Origin: Paracoccaceae bacterium
Lineage (GTDB): Bacteria > Pseudomonadota > Alphaproteobacteria > Rhodobacterales > Rhodobacteraceae
Direction of reading: 5' to 3'
Assembly (NCBI GenBank): GCA_015485375.1
Contig: WFTU01000440.1
Location: 1-32,377, forward strand
DNA length: 32,377 nucleotides
The notes below the pieces were generated by a model. It saw nothing but the letters and a program-made list of their open reading frames with translations. It was not told the origin of the DNA and did not search any database. Every line of letters begins with the position of its first letter. Positions within the stretch are counted from its first letter, which is position 1. The position numbers and the translations under genes were made by a program. Shown piece after piece: positions 7,326 through 15,426 of the stretch.

Positions 7326-9305
7326 ATGACACAGACCACCGAAACCCGTATGGCGAATGCAATCCGCGCGCTGGCGATGGATGCGATCCAGGCGGCGAAT
7401 TCCGGTCACCCCGGTATGCCGATGGGCATGGCCGATGTGGCCGCGGTTCTTTACAACCGCTATATCAATATCGATCCGAGCGCCCCGAAGTGGGCCGACC
7501 GCGACCGCTTTGTGCTGTCCGCCGGTCACGGGTCCATGCTGCTGTATAGCATCCACCATCTGCTCGGCTTCGAGGATATGGACATGGAGCAGATCCGCAA
7601 TTTCCGCCAGATGGGCTACCGCACCGCCGGCCATCCGGAATACGGCCATGCGGACGGGATCGAGACGACGACCGGCCCGCTGGGTCAGGGGATTTCCACC
7701 GCTGTCGGCTTTGCGCTGGGCGAGCGGATGCAGAACGCGCGTTTCGGTGACGATATGGTCGATCACTGGACCTATGTGATTGCCGGTGACGGCTGCCTGA
7801 TGGAGGGCATCAGCCACGAGGCGATCGATATGGCGGGGCATCTCGGCCTTGGCAGGATGATCGTGTTCTGGGATGACAATGCGATTACCATTGACGGTTC
7901 CACCGATGTTTCCACATCGACCGACCAGAAGGCGCGTTTTGCCGCTGCCGGCTGGCAGGTGCTGGAATGTGACGGGCATGACCGTGACGCCATCGGTGCC
8001 GCGATCGAGGAAGCGCGCAGCGACGAGAGCCGCCCGACGCTGATCGATTGCAAGACCATTATCGGTTTCGGTGCGCCGAACAAGCAGGGCACGGCGGCAA
8101 CGCACGGGGCGCCGCTTGGCGAGGACGAGATTGCGGCGGCGCGCAAGCAGCTGGGCTGGGAATATCCGGCATTCGAAATTCCGCAGGACGTTTATGATGC
8201 GTGGCACGCTGTTGCGGCCCGTGGCAAGGCGGCGCGCGAGAACTGGGAAGTGCGGGCCAAAGCCAGCGACAAGGCGGATGATTTCTTTGCCGCGCTGGGC
8301 GGGACGTCCCGCAAGGGGCTGACGGCCGCGATTTCCGCTTACAAGAAGAAGATGTCCGAAGAAGCGCCGAAAGTGGCGACGCGCAAAGCGTCCCAGATGG
8401 CGCTGGAGGTTATCAATGCGGCGGTGCCGAACATGGTGGGCGGCTCGGCCGACCTGACCGGTTCGAACCTGACCAAGACCTCGGGCATGAGTGGTGTTTC
8501 CAAGGGCAATTATGGTGGCGATTACATCTACTACGGCGTGCGCGAGCACGGGATGGCCGCTGCCATGAACGGGCTGGCGCTGCACGGGGGCATGATTGCC
8601 TACGGCGGCACTTTCCTGGCCTTTGCGGATTATATGCGCGGGTCGATCCGGCTGGCGGCGCTGATGGGCGTGCCGGTGACCTATGTCATGACGCATGATT
8701 CCATCGGGCTGGGCGAGGATGGCCCGACCCACCAGCCGATCGAGCAGGTGGCAAGTGTGCGGGCGATGCCGAACATCAACGTGTTCCGCCCCGCCGATGT
8801 GGTCGAGACCGCCGAAGCCTGGGAACTGGCGGTGCAGTCGAACGGCACGCCGTCGATGCTGGCGCTGTCGCGGCAGGGTCTGCCGACGCTGCGCACGGAA
8901 CATACGGACGAGAACCTGACCGCGAAGGGTGCGTATGTATTGCGCGAAGCGGACGGGGCGCGGGATGTGACGCTGATCGCTACCGGCTCGGAAGTCGAGA
9001 TCGCGATGGGTGCGGCGGATATTCTGGCCAAGGAAGGTATCCGGGCGGCGGTTGTGTCCGCGCCGTGCTTCGAATTGTTCGCGCAACAGGATGACGATTA
9101 CCGCAAAGCGACGCTGGGAAGTGCGCCGCGCGTGGGTGTTGAAGCAATGATCGAGCAGGGCTGGGGCAAAATGCTTGGTGACAACAGCCGGTTTATCGGT
9201 ATGACAGGTTTCGGAGCCTCGGCGCCGGCTGGTCAGCTCTATGAAAAATTTGGAATCACTGCAGAAGCTGCGGCACAGGCCGCGCGCGATCTGCTGGCTA
9301 ACTAA
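7326..9305 (+). CDS. tkt: transketolase (CbbT)
   Basis: A 659-residue thiamine-diphosphate enzyme that transfers two-carbon units in the regenerative phase of the Calvin cycle and in the pentose phosphate pathway. The ThDP/Mg motif begins GDGCLMEG and continues to WDDN near residues 150-185. The N-terminal NSGHPGMPMG, the central DSIGLGEDGPTHQPIEQ and LSRQGLP motifs, and the C-terminal transketolase domain are all complete. The start is set at ATG 7326 because AGGAGG (7313-7318) lies 7 bases upstream. An in-frame GTG at 7320 overlaps that site and is less likely. Gene order prk-tkt-gap matches other alphaproteobacterial cbb operons. Confidence 0.95.
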   Translation: MTQTTETRMANAIRALAMDAIQAANSGHPGMPMGMADVAAVLYNRYINIDPSAPKWADRDRFVLSAGHGSMLLYSIHHLLGFEDMDMEQIRNFRQMGYRTAGHPEYGHADGIETTTGPLGQGISTAVGFALGERMQNARFGDDMVDHWTYVIAGDGCLMEGISHEAIDMAGHLGLGRMIVFWDDNAITIDGSTDVSTSTDQKARFAAAGWQVLECDGHDRDAIGAAIEEARSDESRPTLIDCKTIIGFGAPNKQGTAATHGAPLGEDEIAAARKQLGWEYPAFEIPQDVYDAWHAVAARGKAARENWEVRAKASDKADDFFAALGGTSRKGLTAAISAYKKKMSEEAPKVATRKASQMALEVINAAVPNMVGGSADLTGSNLTKTSGMSGVSKGNYGGDYIYYGVREHGMAAAMNGLALHGGMIAYGGTFLAFADYMRGSIRLAALMGVPVTYVMTHDSIGLGEDGPTHQPIEQVASVRAMPNINVFRPADVVETAEAWELAVQSNGTPSMLALSRQGLPTLRTEHTDENLTAKGAYVLREADGARDVTLIATGSEVEIAMGAADILAKEGIRAAVVSAPCFELFAQQDDDYRKATLGSAPRVGVEAMIEQGWGKMLGDNSRFIGMTGFGASAPAGQLYEKFGITAEAAAQAARDLLAN

Positions 9306-9320
9306 AAAGGGAAGAATACC

Positions 9321-10322
9321 ATGGCTATCAAAGTAGGAATTAACGGTTTCGGCCGTATCGGTCGTAACGTTCTGCGCGCGATCATTGAATCCGGCCGCAC
9401 AGATATCGAGGTGGTTGCCATCAACGATCTGGGTCCGGTTGAAATGAACGCCCACCTGCTGCGCTTTGACTCGGTCCATGGCCGTTTCCCGCACACGGTG
9501 ACCGTGGACGGCGATACGCTGGACGTGGGTCGCGGCCCGATCAAGGTGACTGCCGAGCGTGATCCGGCGAACCTGCCCTGGGGCGATGTGGACATCGCGC
9601 TGGAATGCACCGGCTTCTTCACCAAACGCGACGCGGCTGCGAAGCATCTGGAGAACGGCTCCAAACGCGTGCTGATCTCGGCACCGGGCGCGAATGCCGA
9701 CAAGACCATCGTTTACGGTGTGAACCATGACGTTCTGACCGCCGACGATCTGGTGGTTTCCAACGCCTCCTGCACCACCAACTGCCTGTCGCCGGTTGTG
9801 AAAGCCATCAACGACGCTATCGGGATCGACCACGGTTTCATGACCACGATCCATTCCTACACCGGCGACCAGCCGACGCTGGATGCCATGCACTCCGATT
9901 TCTATCGTGCGCGTGCTGCGGCGCTGTCCATGATCCCGACATCCACCGGCGCTGCGAAAGCGGTTGGTCTGGTGCTGCCGGAAATGAACGGCAAGATGGA
10001 CGGTGTTGCCATCCGCGTTCCGACGCCGAACGTATCGGTTGTGGACCTGAAGTTCACCGCGAAACGTGCGACCACGGTCGAGGAAATCAACGACGCCATT
10101 CGTGCGGCGGCCGATGGCCCGATGAAAGGCGTTCTGGGTTACACCGACCTGCCGAACGTGTCGGTCGATTTCAACCACGATCCGCATTCCTCCACGTTCC
10201 ACATGGACCAGACCAAGGTCATGGAAGGCACCTCCTGCCGTATCCTGACATGGTATGACAACGAGTGGGGCTTCTCCAACCGTATGGCGGATACCGCCGT
10301 TGCCATGGGGGCGCTGCTGTGA
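9321..10322 (+). CDS. gap: glyceraldehyde-3-phosphate dehydrogenase, type I (CbbG)
   Basis: A 333-residue phosphorylating glyceraldehyde-3-phosphate dehydrogenase. The Rossmann motif GINGFGRIGR is at residues 6-15. The aspartate of IND (36) follows the second strand, a feature usually read as NAD preference. The active-site cysteine is C151 in NASCTTNC, with H178 as its partner. Later segments such as STGAAKA and WYDNEWGFSNRM are intact. Codon use is rich in CGT and GGT, suggesting high expression. Its stop codon overlaps the GTG start of pgk by four bases. In this operon it would reduce 1,3-bisphosphoglycerate. Confidence 0.95.
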   Translation: MAIKVGINGFGRIGRNVLRAIIESGRTDIEVVAINDLGPVEMNAHLLRFDSVHGRFPHTVTVDGDTLDVGRGPIKVTAERDPANLPWGDVDIALECTGFFTKRDAAAKHLENGSKRVLISAPGANADKTIVYGVNHDVLTADDLVVSNASCTTNCLSPVVKAINDAIGIDHGFMTTIHSYTGDQPTLDAMHSDFYRARAAALSMIPTSTGAAKAVGLVLPEMNGKMDGVAIRVPTPNVSVVDLKFTAKRATTVEEINDAIRAAADGPMKGVLGYTDLPNVSVDFNHDPHSSTFHMDQTKVMEGTSCRILTWYDNEWGFSNRMADTAVAMGALL

Positions 10323-11533
10323 GTGACTTGAATGTCATAACGCCTTCGACGGCGGCCGGACAACGCCTTGTTGTCCGTGCCGACCTCAACGCGCCTGTGC
10401 AGGACGGCAAGGTTTCCGACGCGACCCGCATCGAGCGGTTCGCCAAGGGGATCAAGCCGCTGCTGGACGCGGGGGCAAAAATTACGGTCCTGTCGCATTT
10501 TGGCCGCCCCAAGGGGCAGCGCAACATGGACTTTACCATAGCGCCGATCAAACCGGCGCTGGAGGCGGCTCTGGGCCAAACAGTGCAGTTCGCGGATGAT
10601 TGTATCAGCGCGGCTGCTGTCGCTGCCTCCGAAAATCTGGGCGAGGGCGAGATCCTGTTGTGCGAGAACCTGCGGTTTTACCCGGGCGAGGAAGCCAACG
10701 ACCCCGACTTTGCCAAATCGCTGGCGCGTCTGGGTGACATTTATGTCAACGACGCGTTCTCGACGGCGCACCGCGCCCATGCCTCCACCGCGGCGATTGC
10801 CGATCTGTTGCCGGCCTATGCCGGTCCGCTGATGGCGGAAGAGATCAAGGCGATGACGGCGGCACTGGAAGACCCGAAGCGGCCCGCGATTGCGGTTGTC
10901 GGCGGGGCGAAAGTGTCGAGCAAGATTGCGGTTCTGAAAAACCTTGTCGGCAAGGTCGATGCGGTTGTTGTGGGGGGTGGCATGGCCAACACCTTCATGC
11001 TGGCCGACGGTCACCCGATCGGCAAATCGCTGAGCGAGCCGGATCAGGTGCCGACTGTGCATGAAATCCGCGAACTGGCGGCGAAATCGGGCTGCAGGAT
11101 CATCCTGCCGGTCGATGTTGTCTGTGCCTATGACTTTGCGCCGAATGCGAAAAACGTCACCACGGATATCGACGGCTGTCCGGCCGATGCGATGATCCTT
11201 GATGCCGGTCCGAAGTCGGTCGAGATGATCGGCAAGGAATTCGAGGGTGCCAAGACGATCCTGTGGAACGGCCCGATGGGTGCGTTCGAGATGGAGCCGT
11301 TCGACATGGCAACCGTCGCGCTGGCCCGAAAGGCCGCCGAACTGACCAAAGCGGGCACGCTGGCCTCCATCGCCGGAGGCGGGGATACCGTCGCGGCGCT
11401 GAATGTGGCCGGTGTTGCCGGTGATTTCACCTATGTCTCCACCGCCGGTGGTGCGTTTCTTGAATGGCTGGAGGGCAAGGAGCTGCCCGGTATAGCCGCC
11501 CTTCGCCGCGCTGCGGCTGCCAACAAAGGATAA
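10319..11533 (+). CDS. pgk: phosphoglycerate kinase
   Basis: A 404-residue phosphoglycerate kinase that interconverts 3-phosphoglycerate and 1,3-bisphosphoglycerate. The start is taken as GTG at 10319, overlapping the gap stop (GTGA). It gives a protein beginning MSDLNVIT with the conserved VVRADLNAPV shortly after. An upstream in-frame extension to 10265 lies wholly inside gap and is not credible. SHFGRPKG near residues 59-66, the NDAFSTAHRAHAS segment, VVGGAKVSSK, LWNGPMGAFE and the C-terminal nucleotide-binding GGGDT are all present. pgk is not always part of cbb operons, so its inclusion here gives an unusually complete cassette. Next gene 4 bp downstream. Confidence 0.94.
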   Translation: MSDLNVITPSTAAGQRLVVRADLNAPVQDGKVSDATRIERFAKGIKPLLDAGAKITVLSHFGRPKGQRNMDFTIAPIKPALEAALGQTVQFADDCISAAAVAASENLGEGEILLCENLRFYPGEEANDPDFAKSLARLGDIYVNDAFSTAHRAHASTAAIADLLPAYAGPLMAEEIKAMTAALEDPKRPAIAVVGGAKVSSKIAVLKNLVGKVDAVVVGGGMANTFMLADGHPIGKSLSEPDQVPTVHEIRELAAKSGCRIILPVDVVCAYDFAPNAKNVTTDIDGCPADAMILDAGPKSVEMIGKEFEGAKTILWNGPMGAFEMEPFDMATVALARKAAELTKAGTLASIAGGGDTVAALNVAGVAGDFTYVSTAGGAFLEWLEGKELPGIAALRRAAAANKG

Positions 11534-11537
11534 TATC

Positions 11538-12587
11538 ATGGCCCTGATTACCCTTCGTCAATTGCTGGATCACGCTGCCGAGAACGACTATGGCATGCCG
11601 GCATTCAACATCAACAACATGGAACAAGGTCTCGCGATCATGAAAGCGGCGGCGAAGGTCGATGCGCCGGTGATCATGCAGGCCAGCCGCGGTGCGCGCT
11701 CCTATGCCGGTGACATCATGTTGCAGCATATGATCCAGGCGCTGGCCGAGATGTATCCGGATATTCCGATCTGTATGCATCAGGACCACGGCAACAACGA
11801 ACAGACCTGTATGTCCGCGATCAAATACGGATTTACCTCCGTCATGATGGACGGTTCGCTGAAAGCCGACATGAAAACGCCGGCCGATTTTGCCTATAAC
11901 GTCGACATCACCGAGCGTGTTTCGCGCATGGCCCACTGGGTCGGTGCATCGGTCGAGGGCGAGCTGGGTGTTCTGGGTTCGCTGGAAACCGGCGAAGCGG
12001 CCGAGGAAGACGGCTCCGGCGCTGTCGGCAAACTGTCGATGGACCAGCTGCTGACCGATCCGGACGAGGCGGCGGATTTCGTGGCCAAGACCAAGGTTGA
12101 CGCGCTGGCGATTGCTTGCGGCACCAGCCACGGGGCTTACAAGTTCTCCAGCAAGCCGACGGGCGACACGCTGGCAATCAGCCAGATCGAGGCGATCCAC
12201 GCCAAGATCCCGAATGTGCATCTGGTGATGCACGGCTCCTCGTCTGTTCCGCAGTATCTGCAGGACCTGATCAACGAGAATGGCGGCGAGATGGCGCAGA
12301 CCTACGGTGTGCCGGTCGAGGAAATCGAGCGCGGCATCAAGTCCGGTGTGCGCAAGGTGAATATCGACACCGACAACCGTATGGCGCTGACCGGTATGTT
12401 CCGCAAGGTTGCCAAGGACAAGCCGACCGAATTCGACCCGCGCAAGTTCATGATTCCGGCAATGGATGAAATGGAAAAGCTGGTCATCGACCGTTTCGAG
12501 CGTTTCGGTGCTGCGGGGCATGCCTCCGGTATCAAGGTCATCCCGCAGGATGACATGGCGAAGCGTTACGCCGACGGCTCGCTTTAA
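11538..12587 (+). CDS. cbbA: fructose-bisphosphate aldolase class II (CbbA)
   Basis: A 349-residue zinc-dependent class II aldolase of the Calvin-cycle subtype, making fructose- and sedoheptulose-bisphosphates. The metal and catalytic motif is HQDHGN at 81-86, followed by SVMMDGSL, the family signature with the EGELG glutamate (GASVEGELGVLG), and IACGTSHGAYKF and VMHGSSSVP carrying further ligands. Codons resemble those of gap, with many GGT and CGT, indicating strong expression. A GC-rich hairpin (12596-12617) lies between it and the RuBisCO homologue, the only large gap (62 bp) inside the operon. Confidence 0.95.
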   Translation: MALITLRQLLDHAAENDYGMPAFNINNMEQGLAIMKAAAKVDAPVIMQASRGARSYAGDIMLQHMIQALAEMYPDIPICMHQDHGNNEQTCMSAIKYGFTSVMMDGSLKADMKTPADFAYNVDITERVSRMAHWVGASVEGELGVLGSLETGEAAEEDGSGAVGKLSMDQLLTDPDEAADFVAKTKVDALAIACGTSHGAYKFSSKPTGDTLAISQIEAIHAKIPNVHLVMHGSSSVPQYLQDLINENGGEMAQTYGVPVEEIERGIKSGVRKVNIDTDNRMALTGMFRKVAKDKPTEFDPRKFMIPAMDEMEKLVIDRFERFGAAGHASGIKVIPQDDMAKRYADGSL

Positions 12588-12595
12588 ACGGTGTT

Positions 12596-12617
12596 GCCGG
12601 ACCTTCCCGGGTCCGGC
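12596..12617 (+). promoter_or_regulatory. intercistronic hairpin between cbbA and the RuBisCO homologue
   Basis: GCCGGACC (12596-12603) pairs perfectly with GGTCCGGC (12610-12617) across a six-base loop, a stable 8-bp GC-rich stem. There is no run of T after it, so it is unlikely to be a classic intrinsic terminator. It could be a 3'-end stabiliser or processing site that lowers expression of the downstream genes relative to cbbA, or a partial attenuator. A strong ribosome-binding site (aagggagggg) follows before the ATG at 12650. Confidence 0.6.
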
Positions 12618-12649
12618 GATGCCTTGATGCTTTCAGGAAGGGAGGGGAC

Positions 12650-14038
12650 ATGGATCACAAAGATCGCTTTATCGACCTCTCCCTTACCGAAGCGGATCTG
12701 GTTGCCGCGGGCGGGCATGTGCTGGCCGCTTATGTTCTGCAACCGGCCGAGGGGCAAGACTTCCTGACCACTGTGGCGCAGTTTGCGGCCGAGAGCGGAC
12801 GGGGCACGCAGGTGCCGCTGGGCACCGAAGACGAATTTTCCCGCAACCTCGATGTGATCGCCTATCAGGCGGAGGCGGCAAGCGGTCTGGTCAAGCTGGC
12901 CTTTCCGCTGGCGCTGTTCGATTTCAATGTGACGGACGGCGGGGCCTCGATCAGCAGTTTTCTGAATTTGCTGGTCGGCAATACGCAGGGGATGGCGGAG
13001 ATTGCTGCCGTCAAACTGCATGATTTCCATTTACCCGAAGGCTTCCTGACCACGTTCGCCGGTCCCGCGACCACCATTGCCCGCCTGTGGCGGCATCTGG
13101 GGCGGGACGAGGTGGCGGGCGGCATGATTGTCGGCGCGATCCTGAAGCCGAAGCTGGGGTTGCGGCCCGAGGGGCTGGCCGAGGCGGCCTATCAATTCTG
13201 GCGCGGCGGGGATCTGGTGGAGAATGACCAGCCGCAGGGGAACCAGAGTTTCGCGCCGCTGGCGGAGACGCTGCCGCTGATGGCCGATGCGCTGAAGCGG
13301 GCGCAGGATGAAACGGGGTCGGGGAAGGTGTTCTCGATGAACATTTCCTGCGATGATCCGGTGGAGATGGAGACGCGGGCCGCGATGGCGCTGGAGGCCT
13401 TTGCGGATATGCCGGAAAGTCTGGCGTTCCATGTGGATGCCTATCTGGCCGGTCCGATGGCGCTGGCGCATGCGCGGCGGCGGTTCGGCGGGCATTTCCT
13501 TGGCGCGCATCGCGCCGGACATGCGGCGGTGACGTCGCCGCGCTCGGACCGGGGTTATTCGGCCTTTGTGCTGACGAAGATCGCGCGGCTGCTGGGGGCC
13601 TCGGGAATCCATACCGGCACCATGGGGTTCGGGCGTATGGAGGGGGACGAGGCCGACCGGCCGATTGCCTGCATGATTGCGCAGGACAGCGCCGCGGGGC
13701 CGTATTTCGCGCAGGAATGGCACGGAATGGCGCGCAGTGCAGCGATTGTCTCCGGCGGGATCAATGCGCTGCGGCTGCCGTCGTTTCTGGAGAACCTCGG
13801 CCATTCGAATTTCATTCTGGCGGCGGGTGGCGGGGCCTTTGGCCATGTCGACGGGCCGGAAGCGGGCGCATTGTCGTTGCGGCAGGCCGAGGCTTGCTGG
13901 CTGGAACGTGCCGACCCGATCGCCTTTGCTGTCGATCATCCCGAATTCAAACGTGCCTTTCACAGTTTCGAAAGTGACGCGGATATCATCCAACCCGGCT
14001 GGCGACGTGTGTTCAGCCCCGAAACCAACAACTTGTGA
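12650..14038 (+). CDS. form II RuBisCO homologue with altered catalytic residues (RuBisCO-like protein)
   Basis: A 462-residue protein that, compared with the recalled Rhodospirillum rubrum form II enzyme (CbbM), aligns without gaps so that numbering matches; about half the residues appear identical. Kept: E48 and T53 (FAAESGRGT), N111, K166 and K168 (LKPKLG), D193, H287 and R288 (AHRAGH), H321, S368 (VSGG) and the GGGAFGH phosphate loop. Changed: lysine 191, which is carbamylated in true RuBisCO, is glutamate (codon 13220-13222); metal ligand Glu194 is glutamine (13229-13231); loop 6 Lys329 is arginine (13634-13636). The frame is open and a strong ribosome-binding site precedes it. By standard criteria it should not carboxylate ribulose bisphosphate, yet it occupies the cbbM position of a Calvin operon. 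I call it a form II-derived RuBisCO-like protein, function unknown. No small-subunit or activase gene is adjacent. Confidence 0.9.
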   Translation: MDHKDRFIDLSLTEADLVAAGGHVLAAYVLQPAEGQDFLTTVAQFAAESGRGTQVPLGTEDEFSRNLDVIAYQAEAASGLVKLAFPLALFDFNVTDGGASISSFLNLLVGNTQGMAEIAAVKLHDFHLPEGFLTTFAGPATTIARLWRHLGRDEVAGGMIVGAILKPKLGLRPEGLAEAAYQFWRGGDLVENDQPQGNQSFAPLAETLPLMADALKRAQDETGSGKVFSMNISCDDPVEMETRAAMALEAFADMPESLAFHVDAYLAGPMALAHARRRFGGHFLGAHRAGHAAVTSPRSDRGYSAFVLTKIARLLGASGIHTGTMGFGRMEGDEADRPIACMIAQDSAAGPYFAQEWHGMARSAAIVSGGINALRLPSFLENLGHSNFILAAGGGAFGHVDGPEAGALSLRQAEACWLERADPIAFAVDHPEFKRAFHSFESDADIIQPGWRRVFSPETNNL

Positions 14039-14046
14039 GGATCATC

Positions 14047-14733
14047 ATGGACCGTTCTATCAAAATCGCCCCGTCCATTCTGTCGGCGGATTTCGCCAAC
14101 TTCGGGCAGGAAATTCAGGCTATCGAGGCGCAGGGTTGCGACTGGGTGCATGTGGATGTCATGGACGGGCATTTCGTGCCGAACCTGACTTTCGGCCCTC
14201 CCGCTGTCGCGGCTTTCCGTCCGCATGTGAAAACCGTGATGGACGTGCATCTGATGATCGCGCCGGTGGACCAGTATATCGAGGCCTATGCCAAGGCGGG
14301 GGCAGATTTTATCTCGGCCCATCTGGAGGCGACGACGCATCCGCACCGGACCTTGCAGGCGATCCGCAATGCGGGCGCCAAGGCCGGGCTGGCGCTGAAC
14401 CCGGGCACCGGACTGGGTGATATCGAATACCTGCTGGATATGGTCGATATGTTCGTGGTGATGACCGTGAACCCCGGATTTGGCGGGCAGAAGTTCATTC
14501 ACAGCCAGATCGACAAGGTGAAAAAGCTGCGGGCGATGATTGGCGACCGTCCGATCCATATCGAGATTGACGGCGGTATCACGCCGGAGACCGCGCCGCT
14601 GATGGCGGCGGCCGGTGCCGATGTGCTGGTGGCCGGTTCTGCCGTGTTCAACGGTGGCACGGTGGACACCCCCGAGGTCTACGGCAACAACATCCGCGCC
14701 ATTCGCGATGCGGCGGAGGCTGCGCGTAAATGA
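14047..14733 (+). CDS. rpe: ribulose-phosphate 3-epimerase (CbbE)
   Basis: A 228-residue TIM-barrel enzyme interconverting xylulose-5-phosphate and ribulose-5-phosphate, which feeds phosphoribulokinase. Conserved motifs are KIAPSILSADF at the N-terminus, HVDVMDGHFVPNLTFGP, DVHLMI, VNPGFGGQ and IEIDGGI with the catalytic aspartate, and GSAVF near the C-terminus. ATG 14047 is preferred because GAGG sits 6 bases upstream. A GTG at 14035 overlaps the preceding gene's stop and would add only four residues. Its own stop overlaps the cbbY start (ATGA). Confidence 0.95.
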   Translation: MDRSIKIAPSILSADFANFGQEIQAIEAQGCDWVHVDVMDGHFVPNLTFGPPAVAAFRPHVKTVMDVHLMIAPVDQYIEAYAKAGADFISAHLEATTHPHRTLQAIRNAGAKAGLALNPGTGLGDIEYLLDMVDMFVVMTVNPGFGGQKFIHSQIDKVKKLRAMIGDRPIHIEIDGGITPETAPLMAAAGADVLVAGSAVFNGGTVDTPEVYGNNIRAIRDAAEAARK

Positions 14734-15425
14734 GTGTGAAGGCGATCATATTCGACGTGGACGGGACGCTTTCGGAGACCGAGGAAGCGCACCGTCAGGC
14801 GTTCAATGCGACGTTCAAGGAGTTTGGATTGCCGTGGGAGTGGTCGCAGGAGTTGTATGGCGTTCTGCTGAAAACCACCGGCGGCAAGGAGCGGATGGCG
14901 GAGTATGTGACCACCCATCTGGGTGGCACGCCGGACAAGGAAAAGATTGCCGAAATCCACAAGCGCAAGACGGTTGTCTATGGCGAGTTGATTGACTCCG
15001 GCATGGCCGAGTTGCGGCCCGGGATTGCGGCGCTGATTGCGGATGCGGCGAAAAACGGTGTGCGGGTGGCTGTGGCCACCACCACCAACCGCCCGAACGT
15101 CGATCGGCTGGCGGAATCCTGTTTCGGCAAGCCTGCGGACGAGGTGTTCGAGGTGATCGCGGCCGGTGACGAGGTGAAACACAAGAAGCCGGCGCCGGAT
15201 GTGTTCGATCTGGCGGTCGAGCGTCTGGGGCTGGACCCGTCCGAGTGTGTCGGGCTGGAGGATTCGCGAAACGGCTTGCTGTCCTGCACGGGCGCGGGCG
15301 TGCCGTGCATCGTGTCGCCCGGGGTGTATACGCTCGGCTCCGATTTCAGCGGGGCGGCGGCGGTGATCGACTGTTTCACCGAGATCGACACGGTGGAGAA
15401 ACTGAACAAAGTGATGGGGAACTGA
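14730..15425 (+). CDS. cbbY: CbbY, HAD-family xylulose-1,5-bisphosphate phosphatase
   Basis: A 231-residue haloacid dehalogenase-type phosphatase. The nucleophile motif is DVDGTLSETEE with D9 and D11. A helical cap follows (HRQAFNATFKEFGLPWEWS), then VAVATTTNRPNVD (motif II), KKPAPDVF (motif III lysine) and GLEDSRNGL (motif IV). The cap residues match CbbY, which degrades xylulose-1,5-bisphosphate, an inhibitory misfire product of RuBisCO. Retention of this repair enzyme beside a RuBisCO homologue with an altered active site is notable: it suggests that a true RuBisCO works elsewhere or that the homologue still enolises ribulose bisphosphate. Start overlaps the rpe stop by 4 bases. Confidence 0.9.
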   Translation: MSVKAIIFDVDGTLSETEEAHRQAFNATFKEFGLPWEWSQELYGVLLKTTGGKERMAEYVTTHLGGTPDKEKIAEIHKRKTVVYGELIDSGMAELRPGIAALIADAAKNGVRVAVATTTNRPNVDRLAESCFGKPADEVFEVIAAGDEVKHKKPAPDVFDLAVERLGLDPSECVGLEDSRNGLLSCTGAGVPCIVSPGVYTLGSDFSGAAAVIDCFTEIDTVEKLNKVMGN

Positions 15426-15426
15426 T

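Noticed and set aside
6420..10202. A 1260-codon open frame on the minus strand across prk, tkt and gap
   Set aside because: It mirrors three clearly conserved genes on the plus strand. Its product is rich in Arg, His and Gly with no recognisable domain, as expected for an antisense frame in GC-rich DNA.
10265..10318. 5' extension of pgk into gap
   Set aside because: Lies inside the conserved gap C-terminus; the GTG at 10319 overlapping the gap stop gives the normal Pgk N-terminus.
12650..14038. Possibility that the RuBisCO homologue is a pseudogene
   Set aside because: No stop codon or frameshift, full form II length, gapless alignment and most binding residues preserved; only specific catalytic positions differ.
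14035..14046. Upstream GTG start for rpe
   Set aside because: Overlaps the previous stop and has a poorer ribosome-binding site position than ATG 14047.
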